A DNA stretch of 64,000 bases from Phragmitibacter sp965284365 (lineage in GTDB: Bacteria; Verrucomicrobiota; Verrucomicrobiia; Verrucomicrobiales; Verrucomicrobiaceae). Of this stretch, positions 52,001-60,800 are shown in pieces (position 1 is the first letter of the stretch; every line of letters starts with the position of its first letter). The notes under the pieces are model-generated. The model searched no databases, was not told the origin of the DNA, and was given only the letters and a program-made list of their open reading frames with translations. A program made the translations under genes and the position numbers. Where the stretch lies: contig OZ260079.1 of the NCBI GenBank assembly GCA_965284365.1, forward strand, positions 992,001-1,056,000, given 5' to 3'.

Positions 52001-52639
52001 GGAAGCTGCCGCTAGGCAAAGCTGCTCCAAACGATCACAGACTGTCTTGAGGGTATGCTCCCGCGCCATTGGAGACATCTGCGAGTAGAGCGTGGAGATC
52101 TTCACTGAGAAGACCTCCGTATCCTCTGCCTTTATACCCGCCAGATATTGCTCCATGCGCCGACGCGCCTCCGCTTCGCTCAGGATGGCTTCCCCAAGGT
52201 AGTTCACATTCATCCGCACCCCTTGCTCCCGTCGCTGTTGCAGATGTTCGGCCAGATCGTCCGGCTCCGCCGGCAAGATGACGTTAGCCGTCTCATGCTG
52301 CATATGGCTTTTCACCAAAGGAACAGACACACTCGGCATCCATTCACCAAAGGCCTGAAAGCCGCGCAACATGGCACGATCCAACGGAGAGAAGAACCGG
52401 GGAATACCCTGCACATCCAGGATATGCGTGAACTGATCCGCGACACGTGCCGAAGACTTTGATCGGAATCCCTGGTCAGTGAGTTGCACCAGCGTCGCCT
52501 TGTCCGCAGGCGTCTGCAACATACGGTCCAGTTCCGCCTGCTGGCGGCGCTCCGCCGAGGTTTGCAATTCGCCTGCACGCTCCTGTAACTCTCGGGCGAG
52601 AGCAAGAGCACGCTGGATGGTGTCGGCAGAGGCAGGCAT
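49046..52639 (-). CDS. putA: bifunctional proline dehydrogenase / pyrroline-5-carboxylate dehydrogenase
   Basis: About 1197 residues from the ATG at 52639; an ATG at 52672 is equally possible. The N-terminal FAD-dependent proline dehydrogenase barrel shows VNYLGEAILSEAEARRRMEQ, FIYLDMEEYRDL, GLAMQAYIPDS, TIRLVKGANMEMERVEA and the late LLYAPVCQKEHFLSAIGYLI. The aldehyde dehydrogenase domain contains VVVPPWNFPIAIPCGG, LTGGTETALSM and the catalytic Cys in SHAGQKCSATSLLL. A further C-terminal region of about 180 residues is found in this long subgroup. No ribbon-helix-helix domain precedes it, so it does not act as a repressor of itself. It turns proline into glutamate in two steps with channelled intermediate. 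Confidence 0.94.
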   Translation of the reverse strand: MPASADTIQRALALARELQERAGELQTSAERRQQAELDRMLQTPADKATLVQLTDQGFRSKSSARVADQFTHILDVQGIPRFFSPLDRAMLRGFQAFGEWMPSVSVPLVKSHMQHETANVILPAEPDDLAEHLQQRREQGVRMNVNYLGEAILSEAEARRRMEQYLAGIKAEDTEVFSVKISTLYSQMSPMAREHTLKTVCDRLEQLCLAAASSYFVRKDGTRVPKFIYLDMEEYRDLSLTCEVFMRTLDRSGLEGISAGLAMQAYIPDSALWQRIINDWARERVKRGGEPVTIRLVKGANMEMERVEAALKGWPQAPFKTKRETDANYKRLLREGLKPENRAAVRLGIATHNLLDVAYALVLVLDAGALDHVQFEMLEGMANHQRRALFERVDNLLLYAPVCQKEHFLSAIGYLIRRLDENTGPENFLRHAFKLSPDSEEWRELEKGFLGAFELLPELSDTSRRTQDRRLNPTQPLMTEGFVNEPDTDWSLPHHAEWAQSIVTRWQPKCDANAVGIPLVIAGEEIFENHFVRDCHDASRSGIVVGRYCQANADDIARAVTCAANDEDGWGALSYAERHEVLRKAAQEIREARADLMGAALANGGKTLMESDPEVSEAVDFVEFYAESARWYADTMSLFVRATGKGVVVVVPPWNFPIAIPCGGVAAALSAGNTVILKPASDAVLVAWELCQCFWRGGVSRKALQFVPCSGGQEGSVLVQHPLVDAVILTGGTETALSMLKAKPDLPLSAETGGKNATIVTALSDRDLAIKNVLHSAFSHAGQKCSATSLLLLEAEVYDDPDFKRALVEAAESMIVGSAWELKTKMGPLIRPPSGDLKRALLTLEPGESWALAPKQDDHNAALWSPGIKWDVQPGSYTHRTEFFGPVLAVMRYETLHEAIAFVNQTGFGLTSGLESIDEREQVEWKEGIRAGNLYINRGTTGAVVLRQPFGGMGKSCFGPGLKAGGPNYVAQFMSFREFEPVVTGALIANAELAALARGVVGDGGGIPVEQQMQVLAAIESYDRWWREEFSAEHDHFRLLGQDNLRRYLPFRTVHVRVSEEDGGFNVFARAAAARVTGAKVIVTCRPGLKLSAVDQLKRLTESWDGGIEFIEETDDALVKAMRDGDVERIRAGGAGIVSDEVLFAASECYVHVAREPVLAEGRVELLWYVREQSISFDYHRYGNLGARAGEVRSAPI

Positions 52640-52716
52640 AATGGCAGCCAAATGGATTCGGGCCTCAACCATCCATCTGGCTGAATCTTTTGAAACAGCC
52701 CGCCCGTATCTCGTTC

Positions 52717-53094
52717 ATGCGTTATCTGGTAAAAGCCCGGCTTAAGCCCGGTCGTGAAAAAGCTCTGCTCCAATCTATTGAAAACGGCACCTTGGGCCAG
52801 GGGTCCCAAGCGGGTGAGGAATATCTCAATAATATGGAACAAGCCCGTCTGAACGACGACGGTATCGCGACATGGGTTGAAGTCTGTTACTGCGCCACGC
52901 CACTCGCTGAAGAGCGTCCCTATTGGGAGAAATATTTCGAATTAATCTCCATCACAGACGCCCAGGAACCAAAGAATTGCCGACATGACAATGGCACTGA
53001 ACTCTGGGCGTGTTACGATTGCAATTGCACCCACCGGCTCGAGAAAAACCTGAAGACCGTAGGCGTGCCCTTTGTGCCGACGTTGCGATCTTGA
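52717..53094 (+). CDS. small Cys-rich conserved-looking hypothetical protein
   Basis: 125 residues from the ATG at 52717 (MRYLVKARLKPGREKALLQS); a GTG/ATG nine codons upstream is less likely. The first 90 residues look like an alpha+beta ferredoxin-like small domain (LNNMEQARLNDDGIATWVEV, EERPYWEKYFELISI). The end holds closely spaced cysteines (NCRHDNG, WACYDCNCTHRLEKNL), which could bind metal. It is divergent from putA, with about 77 bases between the starts, and convergent with the pectinase gene (12 bases). I recognise no named family; the pattern of conserved-looking blocks suggests a real gene. Confidence 0.7.
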   Translation: MRYLVKARLKPGREKALLQSIENGTLGQGSQAGEEYLNNMEQARLNDDGIATWVEVCYCATPLAEERPYWEKYFELISITDAQEPKNCRHDNGTELWACYDCNCTHRLEKNLKTVGVPFVPTLRS

Positions 53095-53106
53095 TTTAGA
53101 AAGAGA

Positions 53107-55026
53107 TTACGGAGTGCCTCTGATAAACGGCGCCGCCTCAGGCAGAACACGCGTCAATTCCTTCGCGATCCATGCTCCAAACTCGATGCTGCCAAGCGCA
53201 TTCAAGTGAGTTCCATCGCGGCGAGTGGCCGCCATGGCTGCTGGGGTGTCGATGTCAGTCGCTGCCGGAGTCGTTGGCTTCGAGTCCGGCCTGGCTGGAG
53301 CAGTGATGGACTGTGTATTGCTCGGCGCTTGAGGCGCCTTAGCGGGGTCAACTCTGGCAGCATCGGTGGGATTGCTCCCTTCCGTTTTAGGGGCCGATGG
53401 AACTGGCTTCACTTCCACGGTCGGCTCCCAAGGAGCCACTCCCGTTGGCCCAAGTTCGATGACACGCGCAAAGCTCTGGCTGTAGAGATCAATCAAAGGT
53501 ACATTCTGTTCCGTAGCGACTTTGCGGGCCGCATCCACATAGGGCGCCTGTTCCCCGCGAAGCTTGTTCTTCCCGTCCGGTCCAGGCTGCTCAAAAATGC
53601 GGCGCACCAGAGAGGTTACCAGCACCGGCTTCGCTCCGGCCTCACGGGCATCCTTGATGAAGCGCGTCAGGTTTTCCGCATACGTGGTAGCGGGATCCGT
53701 TTCGCGCTTGGGGCCTTTGCCCGGCATGTCATTATGACCGAACTGGATCAGCACATAGTCCGGTTTGCTATCCAGTGTTCTTTGCCATGCGCCACTGTCG
53801 CGGAAGCTCTTGGAGCTTTGCCCACCGGCAGCAAAGTTCTGGCACAGCACGCCAGCCGACACGGCTTTTTTGAAACCGAAGCCCCAGCCTGCTGTGTCCG
53901 TAACCGTGGAGTCTCCCGCCAGAGCAATGCGAGCCTTTGGCTTCCAGGGTTCCAGCTTCAGGCCAGTTCCTTCCTTCGCGAGCTTCTCTTTCCACTTTGG
54001 GTAGGCCTTCTCCAAAAGAGGTTTCGGCCAAGGCCCGGTCCAGTCGTATCCATGACGCGCCCAACCCACGTTGGCGATCCCAAGTTTTCGGGTGCTGGTC
54101 ATGTCCGACCACAAAGGTTCATTGGTCTCGATGTCGTAGAAGCGCGCCCAGATGGGAGATGCCGATGAATCCTGGGTGGCACGGTAGTTTTGACCGTTGC
54201 CAGCATTCCTAGGAAGCTCTTCCACCCGCCAACCCGTGATGCGAGATTCGTTAAACCACTGCACTGCTCCCTCAATGGCCTGAATCACTTCAGGGCTGGG
54301 CTTGGGCAAACTCATCAGAAGGGTCACGATTCGGACGGACTCGGCACCGCTGAGTGACACCAGTTCAAAGGCGCGGGCCGGACGTGGTTCGTAAGTCACT
54401 TCATCATGTTGGGCGCACCAAGCGGTGAGCCGATCGCCCTTGCGGATCTGGCACTTTAGGACGCACTCAATTCCACGCTGGAAAGCAATGCCAGCCTGCT
54501 CTCTGCGATCAGCATCCAGAAAGGTGAACTCATCCTTCTCTGCCACCTCACGAAGCAGCGAGAGAATGCGCACCATGGAGTCATCATTAAACGTGATGTG
54601 GCGATGGTATACTTTATCCAAAGGGTAAAACTGCGGCCAGCCGCCCGTTGGATATTGCGAAATGAAGATGTAGTCCATCCCGTTCTGCACAGAGCGCAGG
54701 TATCGGGGCTCGCCTGTGGCGCGATACATCTTCGCCATAAAACGAATCTCATCCGTGGTGGCGCCATTGTCGAAGATGGGCTTCAACTCGCCGGTGAGTT
54801 CGGCGCGTTTCCCAGTGAAAGGCGAGACCGTCAGATTGAGGTTTTTAGGCCACCCTCCGAAGTCGGACTGGTAAGTAAGAATGTTAGTTGCTGCAATCTG
54901 GGCCTCCTCAGACGAGAACCAAGCATCCTTATTTTTCAGAAGCGGACGAGTCGCCGTGTCCGCTGACGAAACAGTCGGGAAGGAGCCCAACAATGTCCAC
55001 GCTAGGGCCAATAGTAAAACGCGCAT
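53107..55026 (-). CDS. PL10 pectate lyase - CE12 acetylesterase fusion, exported
   Basis: A 639-residue secreted enzyme. After a signal peptide (MRVLLLALAWTLLGSFPTVS) comes a PL10 pectate lyase domain to about residue 360: TYQSDFGGWPKNLNLT, DNGATTDEIRFMAKMYRATG, YIFISQYPTGGWPQFYPL, HITFNDDSMVRIL. The second domain (from about 366) is a GDSL/SGNH rhamnogalacturonan acetylesterase of the CE12 type: ARIALAGDSTVTDTAGWG, CQNFAAGGQSSKSF, LIQFGHNDMPGKG and RRDGTHLNALG (catalytic Asp/His). A Pro/Ala/Thr-rich insert of about 70 residues interrupts the esterase domain before DGTHLN. It would cleave and deacetylate pectin. The sulfatase gene is 20 bases upstream on the same strand. Confidence 0.88.
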   Translation of the reverse strand: MRVLLLALAWTLLGSFPTVSSADTATRPLLKNKDAWFSSEEAQIAATNILTYQSDFGGWPKNLNLTVSPFTGKRAELTGELKPIFDNGATTDEIRFMAKMYRATGEPRYLRSVQNGMDYIFISQYPTGGWPQFYPLDKVYHRHITFNDDSMVRILSLLREVAEKDEFTFLDADRREQAGIAFQRGIECVLKCQIRKGDRLTAWCAQHDEVTYEPRPARAFELVSLSGAESVRIVTLLMSLPKPSPEVIQAIEGAVQWFNESRITGWRVEELPRNAGNGQNYRATQDSSASPIWARFYDIETNEPLWSDMTSTRKLGIANVGWARHGYDWTGPWPKPLLEKAYPKWKEKLAKEGTGLKLEPWKPKARIALAGDSTVTDTAGWGFGFKKAVSAGVLCQNFAAGGQSSKSFRDSGAWQRTLDSKPDYVLIQFGHNDMPGKGPKRETDPATTYAENLTRFIKDAREAGAKPVLVTSLVRRIFEQPGPDGKNKLRGEQAPYVDAARKVATEQNVPLIDLYSQSFARVIELGPTGVAPWEPTVEVKPVPSAPKTEGSNPTDAARVDPAKAPQAPSNTQSITAPARPDSKPTTPAATDIDTPAAMAATRRDGTHLNALGSIEFGAWIAKELTRVLPEAAPFIRGTP

Positions 55027-55046
55027 ATAGAGTGAGGCGCAGCTGT

Positions 55047-56534
55047 TTATTGACCCCCAGCATCGGCCCGAGTGTAACCCCGTTGCCGAACGTCATTGAG
55101 CGTCGTCTTCAGTTTTGTAGCAACGTCAGATCGGCCTGAGTAAGCGTCTTTTTCCTCGGCCACGTCTTCCTTGAGGTTATACAACTCATTCTGCTTTGGA
55201 GCGTTCTTCCGCTTTTTGGCGGCAAGCGCAGCTTTCTGTCGATTGCGTTGCTCAAACGCCGGAGCATCGACTCGCTCAATCAGTTTCCAGTCGCCTGAGC
55301 GAATGGCATAAACCGCCTCTGCCGACTGCAAGATGACATGATCTCTGACAGGTGCTCCAGCCTCCTTCTCAGTGAAGGCCCTTAGCGCGCTCAGGCTGTC
55401 TTCAGCGTTGCCCTTGGTGAGGGGGATTTGCAAAACTTCGGCCAAGGTGGCCAGCACATCGGTGAGACAAAGCACCTGGTCACTGGTCGTGCCAGCAGGC
55501 ACTTGCCCGGGCCAGCGTACGAGGAATGGCTCACGAAAGCCGCCTTCCCATTCGCTGTGTTTGCCGCCACGAAGTGGTCCGTTGATCTTCAGGCCCGCAT
55601 TCATCGCAGTGGTGGCGGATTCGTTTTGCGGGTTCACTACTCCGCCATTGTCGCTGGAGAAGATGATGAGCGTATTCTCGGCCAGCCTATGCCGATCAAG
55701 AGCCTCCAGCACCTGTCCGACACTCCAATCCAGTTCCTGAATGAAGTCCCCATACTTGCCTTGAGGACTACCGGTGAATTTTGCATTTGGCGCAATCGGT
55801 TCATGCACGGCTGTGGGTGCATAATAGACGAAGAAAGGCTTCGTGTGGTTCTGGTCGATCCATTCGCCCACCTTGCCCGTGAGCGTCTGCATGATGTTAT
55901 CCACTTCAAACTGCTTCAGGATGCCGGTGGTGGTCGCCTTTTCACGATTGCCCGTGATGGTGACAGGCTGTCCTTCGATCTTGTCGAGCACGTTTTCATT
56001 CTCGATAAAAGCATGCGGACCGTTCCAGGGATTGGCCGCCAAGCCATAGAAATGGTCAAAGCCAATGGTGAGGGGACCAGGCGTGAGTGGCTTGCTCCAT
56101 TCCTTGGTAATCTCAGAGCCAAGACCTAGGTGCCACTTGCCAAAAGCCGCCGTCTGATACCCGGCACTTTTGCAGAGGGAGGCGAGTGTGGTGCGCGTTG
56201 GTTCGATGTGGAGAGGCGCATTCCCCGGGAGCACTGATCCATCCTTTATATCGGTGCGCCAAAAATAACGGCCGGTCATCAGAGCATATCGCGTCGGCGA
56301 ACAAACACTGCCCGGGGCATAGGCATTCGTGAAGCGACGGCCTTCTCGTGCAAGTCGATCCAGATTCGGAGTAGGCACCACACCTCCGTAACAGGAAGCG
56401 CTGCCCCACCCGTAATCGTCACTGAGAATCACCACGATGTTGGGCTTAGTCGGTGTTTCCGCACCGAGACACTTTGCATACAGTACCGAAACCCCCATCA
56501 AAAGAAGCAGGGTTAATAGCAGAGGAGATTTCAT
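55047..56534 (-). CDS. exported sulfatase (arylsulfatase family)
   Basis: About 495 residues from the ATG at 56534, which starts a signal peptide (MKSPLLLTLLLLMGVSVLYA); the longer frame is not supported. Sulfatase blocks: NIVVILSDDYGWGSASCYGG (metal-binding Asp pair), the maturation site GSVCSPTRYALMTGRYF whose Cys becomes formylglycine, GKWHLGLGSEITKEW, and IIFSSDNGGVVNPQNES (Asp/Asn). It hydrolyses sulfate esters, most often on sulfated polysaccharides. Activity needs a formylglycine-generating enzyme or anSME elsewhere in the genome. It lies 20 bases before the PL10-CE12 gene and may be co-expressed with it. The CSPTR motif favours the S1 family. Confidence 0.93.
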   Translation of the reverse strand: MKSPLLLTLLLLMGVSVLYAKCLGAETPTKPNIVVILSDDYGWGSASCYGGVVPTPNLDRLAREGRRFTNAYAPGSVCSPTRYALMTGRYFWRTDIKDGSVLPGNAPLHIEPTRTTLASLCKSAGYQTAAFGKWHLGLGSEITKEWSKPLTPGPLTIGFDHFYGLAANPWNGPHAFIENENVLDKIEGQPVTITGNREKATTTGILKQFEVDNIMQTLTGKVGEWIDQNHTKPFFVYYAPTAVHEPIAPNAKFTGSPQGKYGDFIQELDWSVGQVLEALDRHRLAENTLIIFSSDNGGVVNPQNESATTAMNAGLKINGPLRGGKHSEWEGGFREPFLVRWPGQVPAGTTSDQVLCLTDVLATLAEVLQIPLTKGNAEDSLSALRAFTEKEAGAPVRDHVILQSAEAVYAIRSGDWKLIERVDAPAFEQRNRQKAALAAKKRKNAPKQNELYNLKEDVAEEKDAYSGRSDVATKLKTTLNDVRQRGYTRADAGGQ

Positions 56535-56604
56535 AATGAATGGATAGCAGGCATCGCATCCTGCGCAGACCAAGTTGGCTCTGTAACGCGGCCCAACGAC
56601 GCAC

Positions 56605-56616
56605 CTTTCATGAAAG
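56605..56616. promoter_or_regulatory. 12-nt palindrome upstream of the sulfatase gene
   Basis: CTTTCATGAAAG is self-complementary, flanked by GCAC and TGC, about 71 bases upstream of the sulfatase ATG. It may be an operator, but a 12-nt palindrome can occur by chance and the assignment is weak. Confidence 0.3.
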
Positions 56617-56746
56617 TGCCTACATGACACTGCACGGCTGGATGCCGTACAATCCCAATGAATGACATCAAGATGAGAGTGGGTGTTGAAAACTGGAGGC
56701 GCAGCCTACTGCAAAGGCATCCATGCTGAACGCTCAAGGTCGCTCA

Positions 56747-57100
56747 CTACAACAATGGTCTTGCGAAGCTGAGTTCGCGCATGACTCGCAGGCGACGCGC
56801 TCGCAACCACCTTCCGAGTATACCAAAAGGCAAGACGAGCACGTTGTAGACAACCATTCGAAACAACACCCCAACCCAGAATACAACATCCGCATCTCTG
56901 CCTAACTCCGGGCGCTCACGCATGTCCTTAAACACGGAATGCACTTCAACGGCATTGATCATCATGGATATGAGCAACATACTTCCAAACACTCCAGGCC
57001 AGCCAAGAAAGCGAGCCGAGCAGAATCCGATGGCAATGAAACAAATCCACCATGGCCAGTAAAAGGCGACCTCGCATTGAAGAACAAGCGGTAGGTTCAT
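56747..57100 (-). CDS. small hypothetical membrane protein next to mglA
   Basis: A 117-residue protein with three hydrophobic stretches: VAFYWPWWICFIAIGFCSA, WPGVFGSMLLISMMINA and FWVGVLFRMVVYNVLVLPFG. The C-terminal tail is Arg-rich (RWLRARRLRVMREL). No known family is recognised. It follows mglA by 29 bases on the same strand and so probably belongs to the same transcript as the GTPase and the roadblock protein. It could be the membrane anchor for that system, which is inference from position only. Whether the gene is real rests on its hydrophobic pattern and context. Confidence 0.55.
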   Translation of the reverse strand: MNLPLVLQCEVAFYWPWWICFIAIGFCSARFLGWPGVFGSMLLISMMINAVEVHSVFKDMRERPELGRDADVVFWVGVLFRMVVYNVLVLPFGILGRWLRARRLRVMRELSFARPLL

Positions 57101-57129
57101 TGTGAAGTCCGCTGCCGCTACAACACTCG

Positions 57130-57795
57130 CTACGCACTCACCATGACCTGACTGCTTTGGTCAGCAGTTGGCGCAGGAGCGCTGCGGCCTGGCGCCGCAC
57201 CCTCCATCGCTGCGGCGAAACGATTGAGCACTTCGTGCGAGATCGTATTCAGCGTGCTGAGCACGTTCTGTCCGCGAGAGGCTGCTGCTTCAAAACTGTA
57301 GAAACGACGTGAGCCCTGATTGAGGAGATATTCCAGATACTCCACCGGCGCCGCATTGGGCAGATCCCGCTTGTTGTATTGCAGCACCATGGGGATGCGT
57401 TCCAGCGACTGCCCATTGCGGTTCAGATTCGCGTCGAGCGTTTCCCAGGCCTGCACGTTGTCTGCCATGCGGTCCAGTTGTGAGTCGGCCACAAAGACAA
57501 GGCCATCCGCCTGGCGAAGCACCAGTTGATAAGTGGCATTGTAGACGAACTGACCGGGCACGGTATAGAGATGAAACTTGGCCCTATAGCCATTCGGCAT
57601 TGAGGCATCCACCGCCAGGAAATCGAAGAAAAGCGTGCGATCAGCAGCCGTAGAAAGGCTGACAAGTTCCCCCCGCGTACCGGGATCCAGGCACGAGTGA
57701 ATATGCTGCACGTTTGTGGTCTTCCCACCCAGGGGAGGACCGCAATAGACGATCTTGAAGTTTACCGTCTTCTTGTCTTCGTGAATGAAAGCCAT
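57130..57795 (-). CDS. mglA: MglA-type small Ras-like GTPase
   Basis: A 221-residue GTPase. P-loop YCGPPLGGKTTNVQHIH, switch region ELVSLSTAADRTLFFDFLAV, the MglA-type TVPGQ in FHLYTVPGQFVYNATYQLVL, FVADSQLDRM and the guanine motif VLQYNKRDLPN align closely with Myxococcus MglA, which sets cell polarity with the roadblock GAP MglB. The last 30 residues form an Ala/Pro/Ser-rich tail not present in MglA. The gene starts 17 bases after the stop of a roadblock-domain gene, the usual MglB-MglA order. The role in this non-myxobacterial host is unknown. Confidence 0.93.
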   Translation of the reverse strand: MAFIHEDKKTVNFKIVYCGPPLGGKTTNVQHIHSCLDPGTRGELVSLSTAADRTLFFDFLAVDASMPNGYRAKFHLYTVPGQFVYNATYQLVLRQADGLVFVADSQLDRMADNVQAWETLDANLNRNGQSLERIPMVLQYNKRDLPNAAPVEYLEYLLNQGSRRFYSFEAAASRGQNVLSTLNTISHEVLNRFAAAMEGAAPGRSAPAPTADQSSQVMVSA

Positions 57796-57812
57796 GGGCG
57801 CAGATAGCGGAG

Positions 57813-60800
57813 CTAGGAAACCATGGCTGCCAGTTCCTGCGTGATGAGGGTGATCTTCTCCATCAATGCAGGTTCGTGGTTGCCTGGGACGTGCAGGATG
57901 CCGAGGGTCAGACTGTCCTTGTTGGAGAAAATAAGCACACTCTGGTCACCCTTGATACAGAACGTTTCGGTATCATTGATGCCGGTCAGTGCGATGAGTG
58001 GCAGCAGATGCTGGCAGGCTTGGTGAGCGTGCTGTTGGAAGTTCTTGTCCTCTGTGGAGCCATCCCCAGCAGCGGCGAGCTTTTGTTCCCCGTTCAGGCA
58101 GACAACCGAAGTCACGCCAGGCTGCTCGGCGAGAAGATTGATCACACCGGCCACATCCAGATCGGACTGCGAGTTCAGCAAGACACGCAAAAGCATCTGT
58201 CGCTGCCGATCAGGTCGGACGGAAGTGATCGCCTGCAACGGGGCGGCCGCTACCTTTGGCTGAGCAGCCAACGGAGTTGGAGCCTTGGTCGACCCAGGTT
58301 TTTCCGCTGCCGCAGGGGTGGACAATTCGAAGACATTGGCGGGAACACCGGGAGAGGTAGGTTCGAGAATTTCGTCTTCCTGGATAAACGACTCGAAACT
58401 TGGAACAAAGTCTTCTTCGGACTGCGTCGGCTTTGACTGCCCGTCACCGCCTTTGCTGTACGAATCGAACGAAAAAGCTTTTTCTGGCTCTGTAGAGGGC
58501 GAAGGACCCTTTGACTCACCCGGCCAGAAGGAAGACGGTGGAGAAATCGCAGGGCTGGCCTCAGGTGTCTGAACTGATCCAAAAAAGCTATCCGCTGACG
58601 CAGGTGGCGAGGCGGGCAGAGAAGGAGCTTCCCAGCCAGCCAACGCATTCATATCTTGAGAGGGTAGCGCATCAAATGCCGCTGGCTGATCCGGGAACAG
58701 CTTGGCCGCAGGCGGTTCTGCAGGTGGGGGTGGGGATGGGGGAGCAGAAAACTCGGGAGCCGCTGCGCTGGGCGCCAACTTGGAAGCGGCAACGTCCACG
58801 GGGTTGGCCATGACCGAAGCCGGCATCGCATGGAAGAGGTCGTTGAGGGGCAACTCGACCATCAGATCGGGACGCTTGGGTGCCAGGAGATGACGAAACT
58901 CAGGATCGAGCCGCGACATGATCTCTGGAAAAGGAAGCACCACTCGCCCAGCACCCAATTGGCTCGCGACCAGTGATACAGGCAGAGTCACTTGAACCCA
59001 CGACGGAATCAAATCGGGTTTGGTACCCAAATCCTCTTCACGGCAATTCTTCAGCGCAGTAGCCAGGCTGATCTTTATAGTCTCGCCACCTGAAGCGGAT
59101 TTAGGTGGGACGAGATCACTGGCAGACGGCGCCTCAGATGCTGCAGCGGGTCCCGGAACCGAGAAAGCCGCGGGCATCGGAGTCGGCGGCGCATCGGCGA
59201 CAGGAGGGGCCGGTGGCACGAATGCTGGCGCCTGAGGGGCGGCGGGATGGGTAAAAAACGGCGAAGGGGAGGACGCAGACGGCGCTCCCAATCCGAAATC
59301 CGCCATCGGTTGGGGAGGGGGGGCTGCGATCGGAGGCTCGCTGATGAGCGGTGCCGGCGGCATGCCGCTAAATGGCGCACTTGGTGGTGCTGGTGCTGGA
59401 CTTTCCAGACCCTTTGAAAGCGCCTGAATCCGCTCAAAAGGATTCAAACTCGAAGGTGGCGCCTGCGGAAATCCGACGGGAGCCGTAGGCGGCTCCGTGA
59501 AAGCCGGGGCAGCAGGTGCCGGTGCCGGTGCCGGTGCCGGTGCAGGAGCAGGAGCTGGCATGGCAGGAAATACGGACTGCGGGGCGGGTGCTTGAGGCGT
59601 CCCGAAGAATCCCATGCCGCTTTCCGGTGGCGCGCCAAAGGGCGAGGGCAACGGTGCAGGTGCTGAAGGAGGCCCCGGCAGGGGCGGCTCGCTGAAAAAC
59701 GGCGGCGCCGGCTGTTGTGCGGGTTGGGGCGTCGGCTCCGGGGCCGCAGGCGCTTTTCCGAAATTCGCGAAAACGGATTCTTGAAGGGGTGGAGACGATG
59801 CAGGCGGACCACTGGCAGCAGGCGGCGGCGCGAAAGAAAACAAGGGAGCCACATTCGCCGCCGGGGGTGAGTCCAATGGCATAGGAGGCTGTGCCGCTGG
59901 CACAGGAGCAGAAGGCGCAGCAAAGGGACTGGCAGGAACTGCCGGAAGCGAAGATTCCAATGGCGAGGGCGCGGGAGTTGCGGCTGCCGCCATGCCAAAT
60001 GCCGCGAACGGATTAGAACTCGGAGCTTCGATTACAGGCGCAGGGCTAGGAGCAGGAGCAGGAGCAGGTGCGCTAGGCGTAGCTGCAGCAAGCGGCTCAC
60101 CGAAAAACGGCTGGGGCTTGACCTCAGGCACACTTGAGAACGTATTTTCCACGGCTGCCGGGATGCCCCCAGACGAGACCGATGCCGAAAATGGATTCAC
60201 CGGCAGCGAAGGAACCGAAGGCTCCGGCGCCGCAGGCGCGGGAGCAGCGGCGGCCAGAAAAGGAGACGGCCCCGCCTGCTGAGGCGGTAGAGATGGCTTC
60301 GCAGGCACGGCGCCAAAAGGGCTTGATGCCGTAACCGCAGGCGCGGCGCTGAAAGGACTGACTGGCGGAGCTTGAGAAGGCGGCGCAGCGTGATGTCCCT
60401 GTGGCAGGCCAAAGGGAGAAGTCATTCCATTGGGCGCGGCGGGCGGCATGGAGAAGGGGGACGAAACGCCAATAGGCCCGGAGGCAGGATCGTGGGAGGG
60501 AGAGGACATGCCAAAGGGAGAGGCTGCGGGGGTTCCTGGGTTTCTCTGCCCAGGGAGCAGATGGGCGATTTTGTGGGGAGGGAGAGGCACCATGCGGGTA
60601 TCTTGAGGGGAGATGGGCGTCTGGAATAAGGCCGGGCAAACGCGGTAGATCTCGAAAATGGGTAATGCTGCCCGTCCGCTTTTCAGGGCGTGCTCCAGCA
60701 CATCGTCGCCCAGCGCCAAAGGCTGGCCCGCGGGCAGATTGCTGTTCCGAGCAACCTCGGGCGGAAGCTGACTGAGAATGTCGCCCACCGTGATGCCAAC

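Noticed and set aside
59515..59540. Short GGTGCC tandem repeat inside the roadblock gene, at first considered a CRISPR-like or variable repeat
   Set aside because: It encodes an Ala-Pro run in frame, with no spacers and only about four copies.
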